Assembly (NCBI RefSeq): GCF_000023105.1
Contig: NC_012669.1
Coordinates: 868,001 to 932,000 of the forward strand
Direction: 5' to 3'
DNA: 64,000 bases
Origin: Beutenbergia cavernae DSM 12333
GTDB lineage: Bacteria > Actinomycetota > Actinomycetes > Actinomycetales > Beutenbergiaceae
Below the pieces are notes generated by a model. That model saw only the letters and a list, made by a program, of their open reading frames with translations, was not told the DNA's origin and searched no databases. The position numbers and the translations under genes are program-made. Positions 42,424 through 52,337 of this stretch are shown piece after piece. Position 1 is the stretch's first letter. Each line of letters opens with the position of its first letter.

Positions 42424-43914
42424 GTGAGTGCCTCGAACCCTGGTGACGGACCCGTCGACGTCGTCCTCATCGGAGGCGGCATCATGAGCGCCACGCTCGC
42501 GGTGATGATCACCGAGCTCGAGCCCGACTGGCGCGTGCGGGTGTACGAGCGGCTCGACGGCGTCGCGCAGGAGAGCTCCAACCCGTGGAACAACGCGGGC
42601 ACCGGTCACGCCGCGCTGTGCGAGCTCAACTACACGCCCGAGCGGCCGGACGGCTCCGTCGACATCAGCAAGGCCGTCACGGTCAACGAGCAGTTCCGCG
42701 CGTCGCGGGAGTTCTGGAACCACCTCGTCGCGCAGGGGGAGCTGCCCGCGACGACGACGTTCCTCACGTCGGTCCCGCACATGACGTTCGTGCGCGGCGA
42801 GGAGAACGTCGCCTTCCTGCGCCGCCGCTTCGAGGCGCTGACGAGCCACCCGAACTTCGCGGGCATGGAGTTCAGCGACGACCCGCACGTCATCGCCTCG
42901 TGGGCGCCGCTCCTCATCGACTCCCGGTCGCCGGAGGAGTCGGTGGCAGCGACCCGCTCGCTCGAAGGAACGGATGTCGACTTCGGCGCGCTGACGCGGT
43001 CGCTGCTCGACGTCGCCCGGTCCCGCGGCGTGGAGGTCGTCACCTCCCGTGAGGTGCGCTCCGTGCGCCGTCGCCGGGGCGGCGGCTGGCGGCTGCGCCT
43101 GAAGGACCTCTCGTGGAACCCGCGCCAGCGGCGGACGAGCGTGGACGCACGGTTCGTGTTCGTCGGAGCGGGAGGTGGCGCGCTCCGGCTCCTGCAGAGC
43201 GCGCGCATCCCGGAGATCCGCGGGTACGCGGGCTTCCCGATCAGCGGCCAGTTCATGCGGACCCGCCGCCCGGAGATCGTGGCCGCTCACCACGCGAAGG
43301 TCTACGGCAAGGCCGACGTCGGCGCGCCGCCGATGTCCGTGCCGCACCTCGACACGCGCGTCGTCGACGGCGAACCGGCCCTCATGTTCGGCCCGTACGC
43401 CGGGTTCTCGATCCGGTTCCTCAAGCACGGCGCGCTGCTCGACGCCGTCCGGACGATCCGGCCGTCGAACCTCGTGGCGATGCTCGCCGTCGCCCGCGAC
43501 AACCTCGACCTCGTCAAGTACCTCGTGGGCGAGCTGGCGGCGTCGCCGCTGGCGAAGGCCCGGACGCTCCGAGCGTTCGTGCCCACCGTCGACCCGGCGC
43601 ACTGGGAGACCATCACCGCCGGCCAGCGGGTCCAGGTGATCAAGTCCGACCCGAAGCGCGGGGGCGTGCTCGAGTTCGGGACCGAGGTCGTCGCCGCCGA
43701 GGACGGGTCGATCGCCGGGTTGCTCGGGGCCTCCCCGGGCGCGTCGACGGCGGCGCACGCCATGGCGTCGCTGCTCCAGCGGTGCTTCCCGGAGCGGGCC
43801 GAGGCCTGGGTGCCGCAGCTGCAGGCGATGATGCCGAGCCTGGCTCCTGCCGACTCCCGGTCGCTCGAGGACGACGTCGCGGCGCTGGCGGGCTCGCTGG
43901 GCGCCCGCGCCTGA
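42424..43914 (+). CDS. mqo: malate:quinone oxidoreductase
   Basis: A 496-aa FAD-dependent peripheral membrane enzyme that oxidises malate to oxaloacetate and reduces quinone in the TCA cycle. The FAD motif is VVLIGGGIMSATLA. Family blocks include NPWNNAGTGHAALCELNYTP, GYAGFPISGQFMRTRRPEIV and LMFGPYAGFSIRFLKHG. The C-terminal PGASTAAHAMASLLQRCFPER is typical. Length matches Corynebacterium-type Mqo. The GTG at 42424 was chosen, but a TTG at 42415 is possible. A TACCGT box at 42410 suggests a very short or absent leader. Confidence 0.95.
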   Translation: MSASNPGDGPVDVVLIGGGIMSATLAVMITELEPDWRVRVYERLDGVAQESSNPWNNAGTGHAALCELNYTPERPDGSVDISKAVTVNEQFRASREFWNHLVAQGELPATTTFLTSVPHMTFVRGEENVAFLRRRFEALTSHPNFAGMEFSDDPHVIASWAPLLIDSRSPEESVAATRSLEGTDVDFGALTRSLLDVARSRGVEVVTSREVRSVRRRRGGGWRLRLKDLSWNPRQRRTSVDARFVFVGAGGGALRLLQSARIPEIRGYAGFPISGQFMRTRRPEIVAAHHAKVYGKADVGAPPMSVPHLDTRVVDGEPALMFGPYAGFSIRFLKHGALLDAVRTIRPSNLVAMLAVARDNLDLVKYLVGELAASPLAKARTLRAFVPTVDPAHWETITAGQRVQVIKSDPKRGGVLEFGTEVVAAEDGSIAGLLGASPGASTAAHAMASLLQRCFPERAEAWVPQLQAMMPSLAPADSRSLEDDVAALAGSLGARA

Positions 43915-43930
43915 CCCGGGCCCGCCCGAC

Positions 43931-45349
43931 TCAGCGCGACGCGTCGTCGAGCGCGTCGACGGCGAGGATCGCCACGGCCGAGCTCCAGGCGAGCGGCGCC
44001 ACCTCGACCGGGCGGCCGTTCGCGTCGACCTTCTCCGGGATCGATCCGGTCGCCGTGCGGTGCTCGTCCAGCCACGTGAGCCAGGCGCGGGCGTCGTCGT
44101 CGTGCCCGTTCGACGCCGCCGCGAGCGCGTAGAGCGACGTCTGCGGCGTCCAGGAGTGGTAGGGGTCCCGCCAGGACTCGCCGGGCGCCAGCCCACCGGC
44201 CGGGCGCTGCATGAGCTCGATCGACGCCGCCCAGGCGTCCTCGGCGCCGGCCAGCGCCGTGGGCTGGAACGGCGGGAGAGCGAACGCCGTCGCCGCGTCT
44301 CTCGCCCCTCCGCCGAGGTAGCGGGGCCAGCCGTCGGGCGCGAAGGCCAGCTCGACGGCGTCACGCACCTCGGTGGCCCGGGCGGCCGCCGCGGCCGCGC
44401 CGCCGTCGTCGCCGGCGAGCGTGCGGATCCGCGCGAGCGACTCGAGCCCGGCGAGCACCGGGGCGGCGATGCCGAGCGTGAGCCCCGACTCGCGGTGCTC
44501 CCAGTAGTCCATCGACGGCGGGGGCAGGCGGTCGTCGGAGTCCGTGAGAGTGAACGCGTAGGCGGCGGTGCGGCTCAGCAGCGGTCCGAGGTCCGCGAGC
44601 ACGTCCGCCCGCGTCGGTGTGCCGCCGGCGGGGGTCTCCGGGGCAGCCTGGAGCACCTCAGCGAGCGCCCAGAGGACCCAGCCGGTGGAGTCGGACTGGG
44701 TGCCGCGGTCGTCCGGCGGACCCGAACCGTCCGTGAGGTAGCGCGCCTCGAACGAGCCGTCCTCGTGCTGCACGCCCTGCAGGAACTCCAGGGCGGCGAC
44801 GGCGTCCGCGACGTGCCCGGTGCGTCCGAACGCCGCGGCGACGAACGCGGCGTCCCTGGGCCACACGTAGTGCCAGGGCCCCTGCGGTGCCGCGATCGGC
44901 GCGCCGGACGCCGCACCGGCCGGGTGGGTGAGGAGGTGCAGGTCGAGCAGCGCGTCGCGCGTCATGTCCTCGTACTCGCCGCCCTCGCCCGGGATCGCCC
45001 CGGCGCCGAGCCACGCCCGCTGCTCGGCGGCGGCCTCCTCGGCGGCCGCGCGCACGGCGGTGGGTGCCTCCGCCCCGGGATCCGTGACGTGCGTCCCGGG
45101 GAGGAACGTCACCTCGTCGCCGGCCGGGACGACGGCGACGTCCGGCTCCGGGGTGAGCTCACCGCTCGCGTCCCACACCACGGCGAGGCCCTCGCCGGCC
45201 AGTTCGGGCATCCGGAAGCGGGGCTCCCACGGCCAGCGCACTCCCGGGGCCACCGCGACCGTAGCGACGACGGCGACGACCGCGACCGCGACCACGCCGA
45301 GCGCGAGCAGAGGCACGCGTCTGCCGTGCCGCGGTCGCCGCTGGAGCAT
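43931..45349 (-). CDS. GH15-like (alpha/alpha)6-barrel protein, membrane-anchored
   Basis: A 472-aa protein. After a basic N-terminus, one membrane helix (about 13-36, LLALGVVAVAVVAVVATVAVA) anchors it with the rest outside. The body resembles glucoamylase/glucodextranase GH15 barrels: GPWHYVWPRDAAFVAAAF, DGSFEARYLTDGS, DSTGWVLWAL, DYWEHRESGLT and the late GSIPEKVDANGRPVEVAPLAWSSA. The Glu in WEHRES and in IPEKV are candidate catalytic acids. The substrate is unknown, presumably an alpha-glucan. It converges on mqo. Confidence 0.78.
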   Translation of the reverse strand: MLQRRPRHGRRVPLLALGVVAVAVVAVVATVAVAPGVRWPWEPRFRMPELAGEGLAVVWDASGELTPEPDVAVVPAGDEVTFLPGTHVTDPGAEAPTAVRAAAEEAAAEQRAWLGAGAIPGEGGEYEDMTRDALLDLHLLTHPAGAASGAPIAAPQGPWHYVWPRDAAFVAAAFGRTGHVADAVAALEFLQGVQHEDGSFEARYLTDGSGPPDDRGTQSDSTGWVLWALAEVLQAAPETPAGGTPTRADVLADLGPLLSRTAAYAFTLTDSDDRLPPPSMDYWEHRESGLTLGIAAPVLAGLESLARIRTLAGDDGGAAAAAARATEVRDAVELAFAPDGWPRYLGGGARDAATAFALPPFQPTALAGAEDAWAASIELMQRPAGGLAPGESWRDPYHSWTPQTSLYALAAASNGHDDDARAWLTWLDEHRTATGSIPEKVDANGRPVEVAPLAWSSAVAILAVDALDDASR

Positions 45350-45355
45350 CGCGCC

Positions 45356-45361
45356 AGCCTA
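45356..45361 (-). promoter_or_regulatory. -10 box of a probable leaderless GH15-like mRNA
   Basis: On the minus strand TAGGCT lies 6 nt before the ATG at 45349, with no ribosome-binding sequence. Confidence 0.45.
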
Positions 45362-45459
45362 GGCCAGTGCGCCGGCATCCGTTCGCCGACGGTCCGCGCC
45401 CCGTTCGGCGCGGAGTCGCATCGCGTTCACTGGCCAACGGGCGTCGAGTGCGGTGTCTG

Positions 45460-45496
45460 CGTCCGAGTGCGGGCCGTCACGCACCACACTCGGACG
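45460..45496. repeat. intergenic inverted repeat
   Basis: CGTCCGAGTG at 45460-45469 pairs with CACTCGGACG at 45487-45496. Two to three further pairs with one mismatch continue inward. It is shorter than the others and lies between divergent genes. Confidence 0.6.
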
Positions 45497-45542
45497 TTCG
45501 CCCCACCCTCGGCGGAGGGCGGAGCGCAAGGTTCGCGCGGCA

Positions 45543-45548
45543 TAGGCT
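45543..45548 (+). promoter_or_regulatory. -10 box of a probable leaderless oxidoreductase mRNA
   Basis: TAGGCT lies 6 nt before the GTG at 45555, with no ribosome-binding sequence. Confidence 0.45.
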
Positions 45549-45554
45549 GAACCC

Positions 45555-47045
45555 GTGGCCCAGCGCACCGAGGTGGACGTCGTCGTCGTCGGTTCCGGCC
45601 CGAACGGCCTCGCCGCCGCCGTCACGATGGCGCGCGCGGGCCTCGGGGTGCAGGTCCTCGAGGCCGAGGACACGCTCGGCGGGGGCGCGCGCACCCTCGA
45701 CCTGCAGCTGACCGACGTCGGCGTCACGCACGACATCTGCTCAGCCGTCCACCCGCTCGCCCTCGCGAGCCCGTTCTTCGAGGCGTTCGACCTGCCGTCC
45801 CGCGGGGTCGGACTCACGGTGCCGGAGGTGGCGTACGCCCAGCCGCTCGACGGCGGCCGCGCGGGCGTCGCCTACCACGACCTCGAGCGCACGGCCGTGG
45901 GGCTCGGGCGCGACGGCGCCGCCTGGCGCGCCTTCATGACGCCGCTCATGCGGCACCAGCGGGAGGTGATCGCCGTCTCGCTGAGCGACAAGCGCAGCAT
46001 CCCGCGCGAGCTCCTCTCGCCGGGCGGGATCGCCGGTGCGCTGACGTTCGGGTCCCGCCTGCTCGAGCAGGGCTCGCGCGCGTGGAACGCGAGGTTCTCG
46101 GACGACGAGGCGCCGGCGCTGCTCACCGGCGTCTCCGCCCACGCGATCGCCCGGATGCCCGCGTTCGCGCCCGCCGGAACGGCCATCATGCTGGCGTCGC
46201 TGGCGCACACGGTGGGCTGGCCGCTCCCTGTCGGCGGGAGCCAGGCGATCACCGACGCGATGCTCGACGACCTCCGCGCCCACGGCGGCGACGTGCGCAC
46301 CGGTGTGCGCGTCTCGGACTGGCGGGAGCTGCCGCGCGCCCGGGCCTACCTGTTCGACACCACGCCGCGCACGGTGCTCGAGGTCTGGAAGGACCGGGTG
46401 CCCACCGCGGCGGCGTCAGCGCTCGGCCGGTTCCCGCACGGCCCGGGAGCCGCCAAGGTCGACTTCGTGCTCGACGGCCCGGTGCCGTGGACCCACCCGG
46501 AGGTCGGCGCGGCCGGCACGATCCACGTCGGTGGGACCCGTGCGCAGATGGCAGCGGCGGAGGAGGCCGTGCACCGGGGCCGGCACGCCGCCGCCCCGAT
46601 GGTCCTGGCCTCGGACCCGAGCGTCGTCGTCCCCTCCCGCGAGATCGCCGGGCTCCGCCCCTTCTGGACGTACGCGCACGTCCCGGCGGGCTCCACCCGG
46701 GACGTCACCGAGGACGTGACCGCCCAGATCGAACGATTCGCGCCCGGGTTCCGCGACGTCGTCGTCGCCTCGCGCTGCGTCCCGGCCGCCGAGATGGCGC
46801 AGCACAACGCGAACTACGTGGGCGGCGACATCGCGGCTGGCGCCGTCACGTTCTACCGGATGGTCGCGCGGCCGACGCTGCGGGCGGACCCCTACGCCGT
46901 CGGCATCCCCGGCGTGTACCTGTGCTCCGCGTCGACGACGCCGGCGCCCGGCGTGCACGGGATGAACGGCTGGTACGCCGCCGGCCGGGCTCTGCGCGCT
47001 CGGTTCGGCATCCGGCGGACGCCGGACCTGTCGCCCGGTCGGTAG
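45555..47045 (+). CDS. FAD-dependent oxidoreductase of the CrtI/phytoene-desaturase type
   Basis: A 496-aa flavoprotein. The N-terminal dinucleotide-binding motif is VVVVGSGPNGLAAAVTMARAGLGVQVLEA, and the C-terminal FAD block is PGVYLCSASTTPAPGVHGMNGWYAAGRAL. This layout matches NAD(P)/FAD amine-oxidase-like proteins related to phytoene dehydrogenase. No carotenoid genes are nearby, so the true substrate is unknown. The GTG start follows a -10 box with no ribosome site. It converges on the HTTM gene, 29 bp away. Confidence 0.85.
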   Translation: MAQRTEVDVVVVGSGPNGLAAAVTMARAGLGVQVLEAEDTLGGGARTLDLQLTDVGVTHDICSAVHPLALASPFFEAFDLPSRGVGLTVPEVAYAQPLDGGRAGVAYHDLERTAVGLGRDGAAWRAFMTPLMRHQREVIAVSLSDKRSIPRELLSPGGIAGALTFGSRLLEQGSRAWNARFSDDEAPALLTGVSAHAIARMPAFAPAGTAIMLASLAHTVGWPLPVGGSQAITDAMLDDLRAHGGDVRTGVRVSDWRELPRARAYLFDTTPRTVLEVWKDRVPTAAASALGRFPHGPGAAKVDFVLDGPVPWTHPEVGAAGTIHVGGTRAQMAAAEEAVHRGRHAAAPMVLASDPSVVVPSREIAGLRPFWTYAHVPAGSTRDVTEDVTAQIERFAPGFRDVVVASRCVPAAEMAQHNANYVGGDIAAGAVTFYRMVARPTLRADPYAVGIPGVYLCSASTTPAPGVHGMNGWYAAGRALRARFGIRRTPDLSPGR

Positions 47046-47074
47046 GGGCCCCGGCCGCTGGTGCCGCCGCGCGC

Positions 47075-48016
47075 TCAGGCGGAGGCGGTGCCGGTCTCCG
47101 AACCGCCCGGCGCCCGGGGCGTGAAGCGCGCGCGCAGCCACACCGGCAGCTTCTCCAGCGGCAGGAACGCCGCCCAGCAGATGACCGTCGGGAGGAAGTG
47201 GATGCCGAGCGCGAGGTACGTGGCGAGGTGGAACGCGCAGAACGTCGCGACGGCCAGGTAGAGCCACTTCCCGCGCAGGAACAGCACGACAGGGGAGAGG
47301 AACTCGATCGCGAGCAGGCCCCACTGCCCGAGGCGCAGGATCCACGGGAACTGCAGCGTCCACGTCACCAGGTCGGAGCCGCGGCGCATGATCGCCCACA
47401 CGAACACGGCGCCGTTCGCCCACGCCTGCGGGGAGCCGGACCGGATCCACTTGCTGAACGCCGAGCCGAAGTACGTGAGCACGACGGCGATCTGGGTGCA
47501 GCGCAGTGCCCACCCGGCGGCCTGCGAGGTGTCGACGTCGAACGGCCGCGCGACGCCGACCGTCGGCAGCACGGCGACGGCCACCATGAGCGCGAGGTGG
47601 TCGTGGCTGACGTACGCGAAACCCTGCGAGTTGAGCATCCACACCCAGAACGCGACGGCCACGGTCCAGCCGGTCACGAGCTGCACCCGGCCGCTCACCC
47701 GCGTGCTGGTGGTGGCCACGATGCCGAGCACGCACGCGGCGACCAGCACCACGAGCAGAGCCCACCCGCCCGCGACGCCGAGCGGCGGCAGGTGCAGGAC
47801 GCGGCCCAGCAGCGTCGGCTGGTACAGGTCCGGTGTGTAGCCGTGCGGGATGACGTCGTTCGCGACGAACAGCACGTCGAACACGACGAATGCGTAGACG
47901 AGCACCCGGAACACGGCGACGCGTGCGAGCGGCAGCGGCGTGAACCACCAGCCGGTCACGGCGCCACCCACCTTCCGCAGGAGGCCGCCGGACGGCGTCG
48001 TCGTCGTCGCGCTCAC
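47075..48016 (-). CDS. HTTM-domain membrane protein
   Basis: A 313-aa multi-pass protein with about seven hydrophobic segments. It has the HTTM signature (related to the membrane part of vitamin K-dependent gamma-carboxylase): PLPLARVAVFRVLVYAFVV at the N-terminus, YVSHDHLALMV, LTYFGSAFSKWIRSGSPQAWANG, FHLATYLALGIHFLPTVICWAAFLPLE. Members include SdpB of Bacillus, needed to mature the SDP toxin. The GTG overlaps the stop of the small gene upstream (GTGA), so the two are translationally coupled. No toxin precursor is evident. Confidence 0.85.
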   Translation of the reverse strand: MSATTTTPSGGLLRKVGGAVTGWWFTPLPLARVAVFRVLVYAFVVFDVLFVANDVIPHGYTPDLYQPTLLGRVLHLPPLGVAGGWALLVVLVAACVLGIVATTSTRVSGRVQLVTGWTVAVAFWVWMLNSQGFAYVSHDHLALMVAVAVLPTVGVARPFDVDTSQAAGWALRCTQIAVVLTYFGSAFSKWIRSGSPQAWANGAVFVWAIMRRGSDLVTWTLQFPWILRLGQWGLLAIEFLSPVVLFLRGKWLYLAVATFCAFHLATYLALGIHFLPTVICWAAFLPLEKLPVWLRARFTPRAPGGSETGTASA

Positions 48017-48486
48017 CGCTCGACCTCCCACTCGGTCAGCGTCTCGATCTCCGGCTCCCCGACGACGAGCCCGTCCTCCAGCTGGCGGATCGAGCGACGC
48101 AGGTAGAGGTGGGTCGGCTGCGGGTCGCTCGGCCGAAGTGCCGCGTGCGCGTCGGCGAGGCCCTGCAGCAGCGACGGGTCGGAGATGATCCGGTCGAGCT
48201 GCCCCTCGATCTCCGCGCGGCCGACGCCGACGACGTTCTGGTTCAGCGCGATCTGGTCGGTGGTGCCGTCAGCGAACTCGGCGCTGAGGTAGACCGACCG
48301 CACGGTGCCGTTCATGTCCCGGGCCGTCGCGTACTGCGACAGCGAGCCGAACGGGAAGAGGTCGTTGGTGTCGCGGACCTGCCCGACGACGAGGACCACG
48401 AGCACGAGGGCTGTGACGGCGAGCCGCCAGGCGATGCCTGCCGGCCGGAGCGCGCGAGGCGTCGTCGCCTCCGACCCGCTGGACAT
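48013..48486 (-). CDS. small membrane-anchored partner of the HTTM protein
   Basis: A 157-aa protein with one membrane helix at about 22-38 (WRLAVTALVLVVLVVG). An extracellular part follows: NDLFPFGSLSQYATARDMNGTVRSVYLSAEF, with an acidic C-terminus ETLTEWEVER. I do not recognise a named family. Its size and position resemble SdpA, the small partner of the HTTM protein SdpB, but I cannot show homology. A TAGAGT box lies 7 nt before the ATG, with no ribosome site. Confidence 0.7.
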   Translation of the reverse strand: MSSGSEATTPRALRPAGIAWRLAVTALVLVVLVVGQVRDTNDLFPFGSLSQYATARDMNGTVRSVYLSAEFADGTTDQIALNQNVVGVGRAEIEGQLDRIISDPSLLQGLADAHAALRPSDPQPTHLYLRRSIRQLEDGLVVGEPEIETLTEWEVER

Positions 48487-48493
48487 GAGGGTC

Positions 48494-48499
48494 ACTCTA
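48494..48499 (-). promoter_or_regulatory. -10 box of a probable leaderless mRNA for the HTTM pair
   Basis: On the minus strand TAGAGT lies 7 nt before the ATG at 48486. Confidence 0.45.
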
Positions 48500-48570
48500 G
48501 TGCGGCCCCGGCACGAGGATGATGGATCTGCGAGACGACGCGACGCGACGGCGCCCGCTGAGGACGCGCC

Positions 48571-48596
48571 TTGCACTCGCAGGAGGAGAGTGCCAA
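48571..48596 (+). promoter_or_regulatory. CIRCE-like element 1 with groEL -35 region
   Basis: TTGCACTC, a 9-nt spacer and GAGTGCCAA make an imperfect CIRCE. TTGCAC at 48571 can also serve as a -35 box, with AATAAT at 48595 as -10 (18-nt spacing). Confidence 0.65.
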
Positions 48597-48603
48597 TAAT
48601 GGG

Positions 48604-48630
48604 TTAGCACTCTCACCACGAGAGTGACAA
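48604..48630 (+). promoter_or_regulatory. CIRCE element 2 (HrcA operator)
   Basis: TTAGCACTC, a 9-nt spacer and GAGTGACAA match the consensus TTAGCACTC-N9-GAGTGCTAA except for two bases. It would overlap the transcription start. HrcA represses groE genes through this site. Confidence 0.9.
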
Positions 48631-48686
48631 CCCTGGCCGATGCCGATGAGGCGTTGCGACGGGCGGGACGTGACCGCCCTGAGTGA

Positions 48687-50375
<1,689 letters not shown>

Positions 50376-50430
50376 GCCACATCTGACCCACACCGCTCCG
50401 CCTCCGGCCTCGGCCGGGCAGAGCACCAGG

Positions 50431-50466
50431 CGACGGCGGGTGTCCCCACGGGGGCGCCCGCCGTCG
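50431..50466 (+). terminator. hairpin terminator after groEL
   Basis: CGACGGCGGG pairs with CCCGCCGTCG around a loop that itself contains CCCAC/GGGG pairing. It starts 55 nt after the groEL stop. Confidence 0.7.
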
Positions 50467-50493
50467 TCGTCTCCGCGCACCACAGGTGCTGAA

Positions 50494-50553
50494 CCTCGTA
50501 CTTCCCGTCGAGCCTCGCACCCTGAGGTACGAGGCTCGACGGGAAGTACGAGG
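50494..50553. repeat. perfect 24-bp intergenic inverted repeat
   Basis: Arms 50494-50517 and 50530-50553 are perfectly complementary over 24 nt with a 12-nt loop. Arms begin CCTCGTACTTCCCGTCGAG. It lies past the groEL terminator and ahead of the serine-hydrolase promoter. Confidence 0.92.
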
Positions 50554-50608
50554 GTCGGCGGGCGGGCGGGTGCGGCGGAGGTTCGAGCCCGGCCCGTGGG
50601 GCCGCGGG

Positions 50609-50614
50609 TAGGGT
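50609..50614 (+). promoter_or_regulatory. -10 box of a probable leaderless hydrolase mRNA
   Basis: TAGGGT lies 8 nt before the GTG at 50623, with no ribosome-binding sequence. Confidence 0.4.
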
Positions 50615-50622
50615 CGGACGCC

Positions 50623-52074
50623 GTGACGACGACCCACCCCACGAGCCCGACCCTCGACCCCGCCGCCCCGCTGCCGACCTCCACGCCGGAACGCGAGGGC
50701 ATCCCGTCCGCCGCGATCGGCGCACTCCTCGACGCTCTCGAGGCGGCCGGCGTCGAGATGCACAGCCTCGTGCTCGCCCGGCACGGGAACGTCGTCGCCT
50801 CCGGCTGGTGGGCGCCGTACCGCAGCGACGACATCACCCTCATGTACTCGCTGAGCAAGAGCTTCACGTCGACGGCCGTCGGTGTGGCCGTCGCCGAGGG
50901 GCGGCTGGGCCTGGACGACGCCGTCACCTCCTTCTTCCCGCCGGCCGCCTCGGCCGGTGCGGGGCCGCGCACGCGCGCCATGCGGGTGCGCCACCTCCTC
51001 GCGATGTCGACGGGTCATGCCCAGGACACGACGGCGCGCCTCGACACGGCGGATCCCGTCGGGTCGTTCCTCGCGATCGAGCCGGACGCGGATCCGGGCA
51101 CGCTGTTCTGCTACAACAGCGGCGCGACGCTCATGCTCTCCGCGATCCTCACGGAGCTCACGGGGGAGCGCCTCCTCGACTACGCCCGCGCGCGCGTGCT
51201 CGACCCGCTCGGGATCGGCTCGGCGTACTGGTCCCGGTTCGGGCGCTACGACATGGGGCTGTCCGGTCTGCACGTGACGACCGACGACGTCGCCCGCCTG
51301 GGGCTGATGTACCTCGGCGGCGGGGAGCTCCGCGGCCGGCGCGTCGTCCCGGCCCAGTGGGTGGAGACCGCCAGCGCCATGCACACCGACAACTCCGGCC
51401 GGGGCGCCGGCCCCGACTGGGAGCAGGGCTACGGGTTTCAGCTGTGGCGCGCCCGCCACGGCTACCGCGGGGACGGCGCGTTCGGTCAGTTCTGCGTCGT
51501 GCTGCCGGAGCACGACGTGGTGCTCGCCTCGACGGCCGCGACCGAGAACATGCAGGGCGTGCTCGACGCCGTCTGGCAGACGCTGCTCCCGGCGTTCAGC
51601 GCCGAGGCGCTGCCGGACGACGACGTCGCGCACGCCGCGCTCCGCGACCGGCTGGCGAGCCTCGCGCTGCCCGCGGTCGCGTCGGTCGTCCCAGGCTCGG
51701 ACGGCGCCTGGGACCTCGCGCTGACCGGTCCGGCGGCGGACTGGGTCGACGGCGTCCGTCTCGAGGCGGCCGCGGGCGCGGCACGGCTGGTGCTCGCTGA
51801 GGACGGCGTGCCGCTGGACCTCCAGCTCGGCGACGGGACGTGGGTGCGCACCGATGTGCCGATCCGCGACGACCGCGTGCTGCGCGTCGAGGCGACCGGC
51901 GGCTGGTGCGCACCGGGCGTGCTCGAGGCCGACGTCCTGGCCGTCAACACCCCGCACCATCTGCGTCTGCGCTGCGACGTGGCGTCCGGGACGGCACATG
52001 TCGCGTGGCACACCGTGCCACTGCGCGCGGCGTCGCTGGTGCGCCTGGCGATCCCGCGAGCGGTGCTCGACTGA
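50623..52074 (+). CDS. serine beta-lactamase-family hydrolase
   Basis: A 483-aa protein of the penicillin-binding-like (class C beta-lactamase/esterase) fold. The nucleophile motif S76-L-S-K79 is in MYSLSKSFTSTAVG, and the second motif Y164-N-S is in CYNSGATLML. The domain runs to about residue 330 with GYGFQLWRARHGYRG near the third motif. A C-terminal beta-rich domain of ~140 residues follows. It has no signal peptide, so a role as a cytosolic esterase or peptidase is more likely than antibiotic resistance. A 22-bp tandem array begins 8 nt past the stop codon. Confidence 0.88.
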   Translation: MTTTHPTSPTLDPAAPLPTSTPEREGIPSAAIGALLDALEAAGVEMHSLVLARHGNVVASGWWAPYRSDDITLMYSLSKSFTSTAVGVAVAEGRLGLDDAVTSFFPPAASAGAGPRTRAMRVRHLLAMSTGHAQDTTARLDTADPVGSFLAIEPDADPGTLFCYNSGATLMLSAILTELTGERLLDYARARVLDPLGIGSAYWSRFGRYDMGLSGLHVTTDDVARLGLMYLGGGELRGRRVVPAQWVETASAMHTDNSGRGAGPDWEQGYGFQLWRARHGYRGDGAFGQFCVVLPEHDVVLASTAATENMQGVLDAVWQTLLPAFSAEALPDDDVAHAALRDRLASLALPAVASVVPGSDGAWDLALTGPAADWVDGVRLEAAAGAARLVLAEDGVPLDLQLGDGTWVRTDVPIRDDRVLRVEATGGWCAPGVLEADVLAVNTPHHLRLRCDVASGTAHVAWHTVPLRAASLVRLAIPRAVLD

Positions 52075-52082
52075 CTTCCTGC

Positions 52083-52213
52083 GCGCAGAGTTCCTCTCGC
52101 GGTGGCGCAGAGTTCCTCTCGCGGTGGCGCAGAGTTCCTCTCGCGGTGGCGCAGAGTTCCTCTCGCGGTGGCGCAGAGTTCCTCTCGCGGTGGCGCAGAG
52201 TTCCTCTCGCGGA
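52083..52213 (+). repeat. 22-bp tandem repeat array, six copies
   Basis: Unit GCGCAGAGTTCCTCTCGCGG plus TG, repeated at 52083, 52105, 52127, 52149, 52171 and 52193. The last copy is incomplete by one or two bases. Copies are identical. There are no spacers, so it is not a CRISPR array. It lies between the hydrolase and MgtC genes. Such arrays can vary in copy number between strains. Confidence 0.95.
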
Positions 52214-52337
52214 CGGTCGGCGCACGTTCTCCCACGCGCCTGGCGCCGCGGCTCACACATTCCCGCGCGGCCCCGCCGGCAGCCTCTGCGGCCGGCCCGG
52301 CTGACAGGATGGGGGGCCGATTCGACGAGGGGTGGAC

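Noticed and set aside
50623-52074. Beta-lactamase conferring antibiotic resistance
   Set aside because: No signal peptide and an extra C-terminal domain point to a cytosolic esterase or peptidase of the same fold.
52083-52213. CRISPR array
   Set aside because: The repeats are directly abutting with no spacers and no cas genes are nearby.
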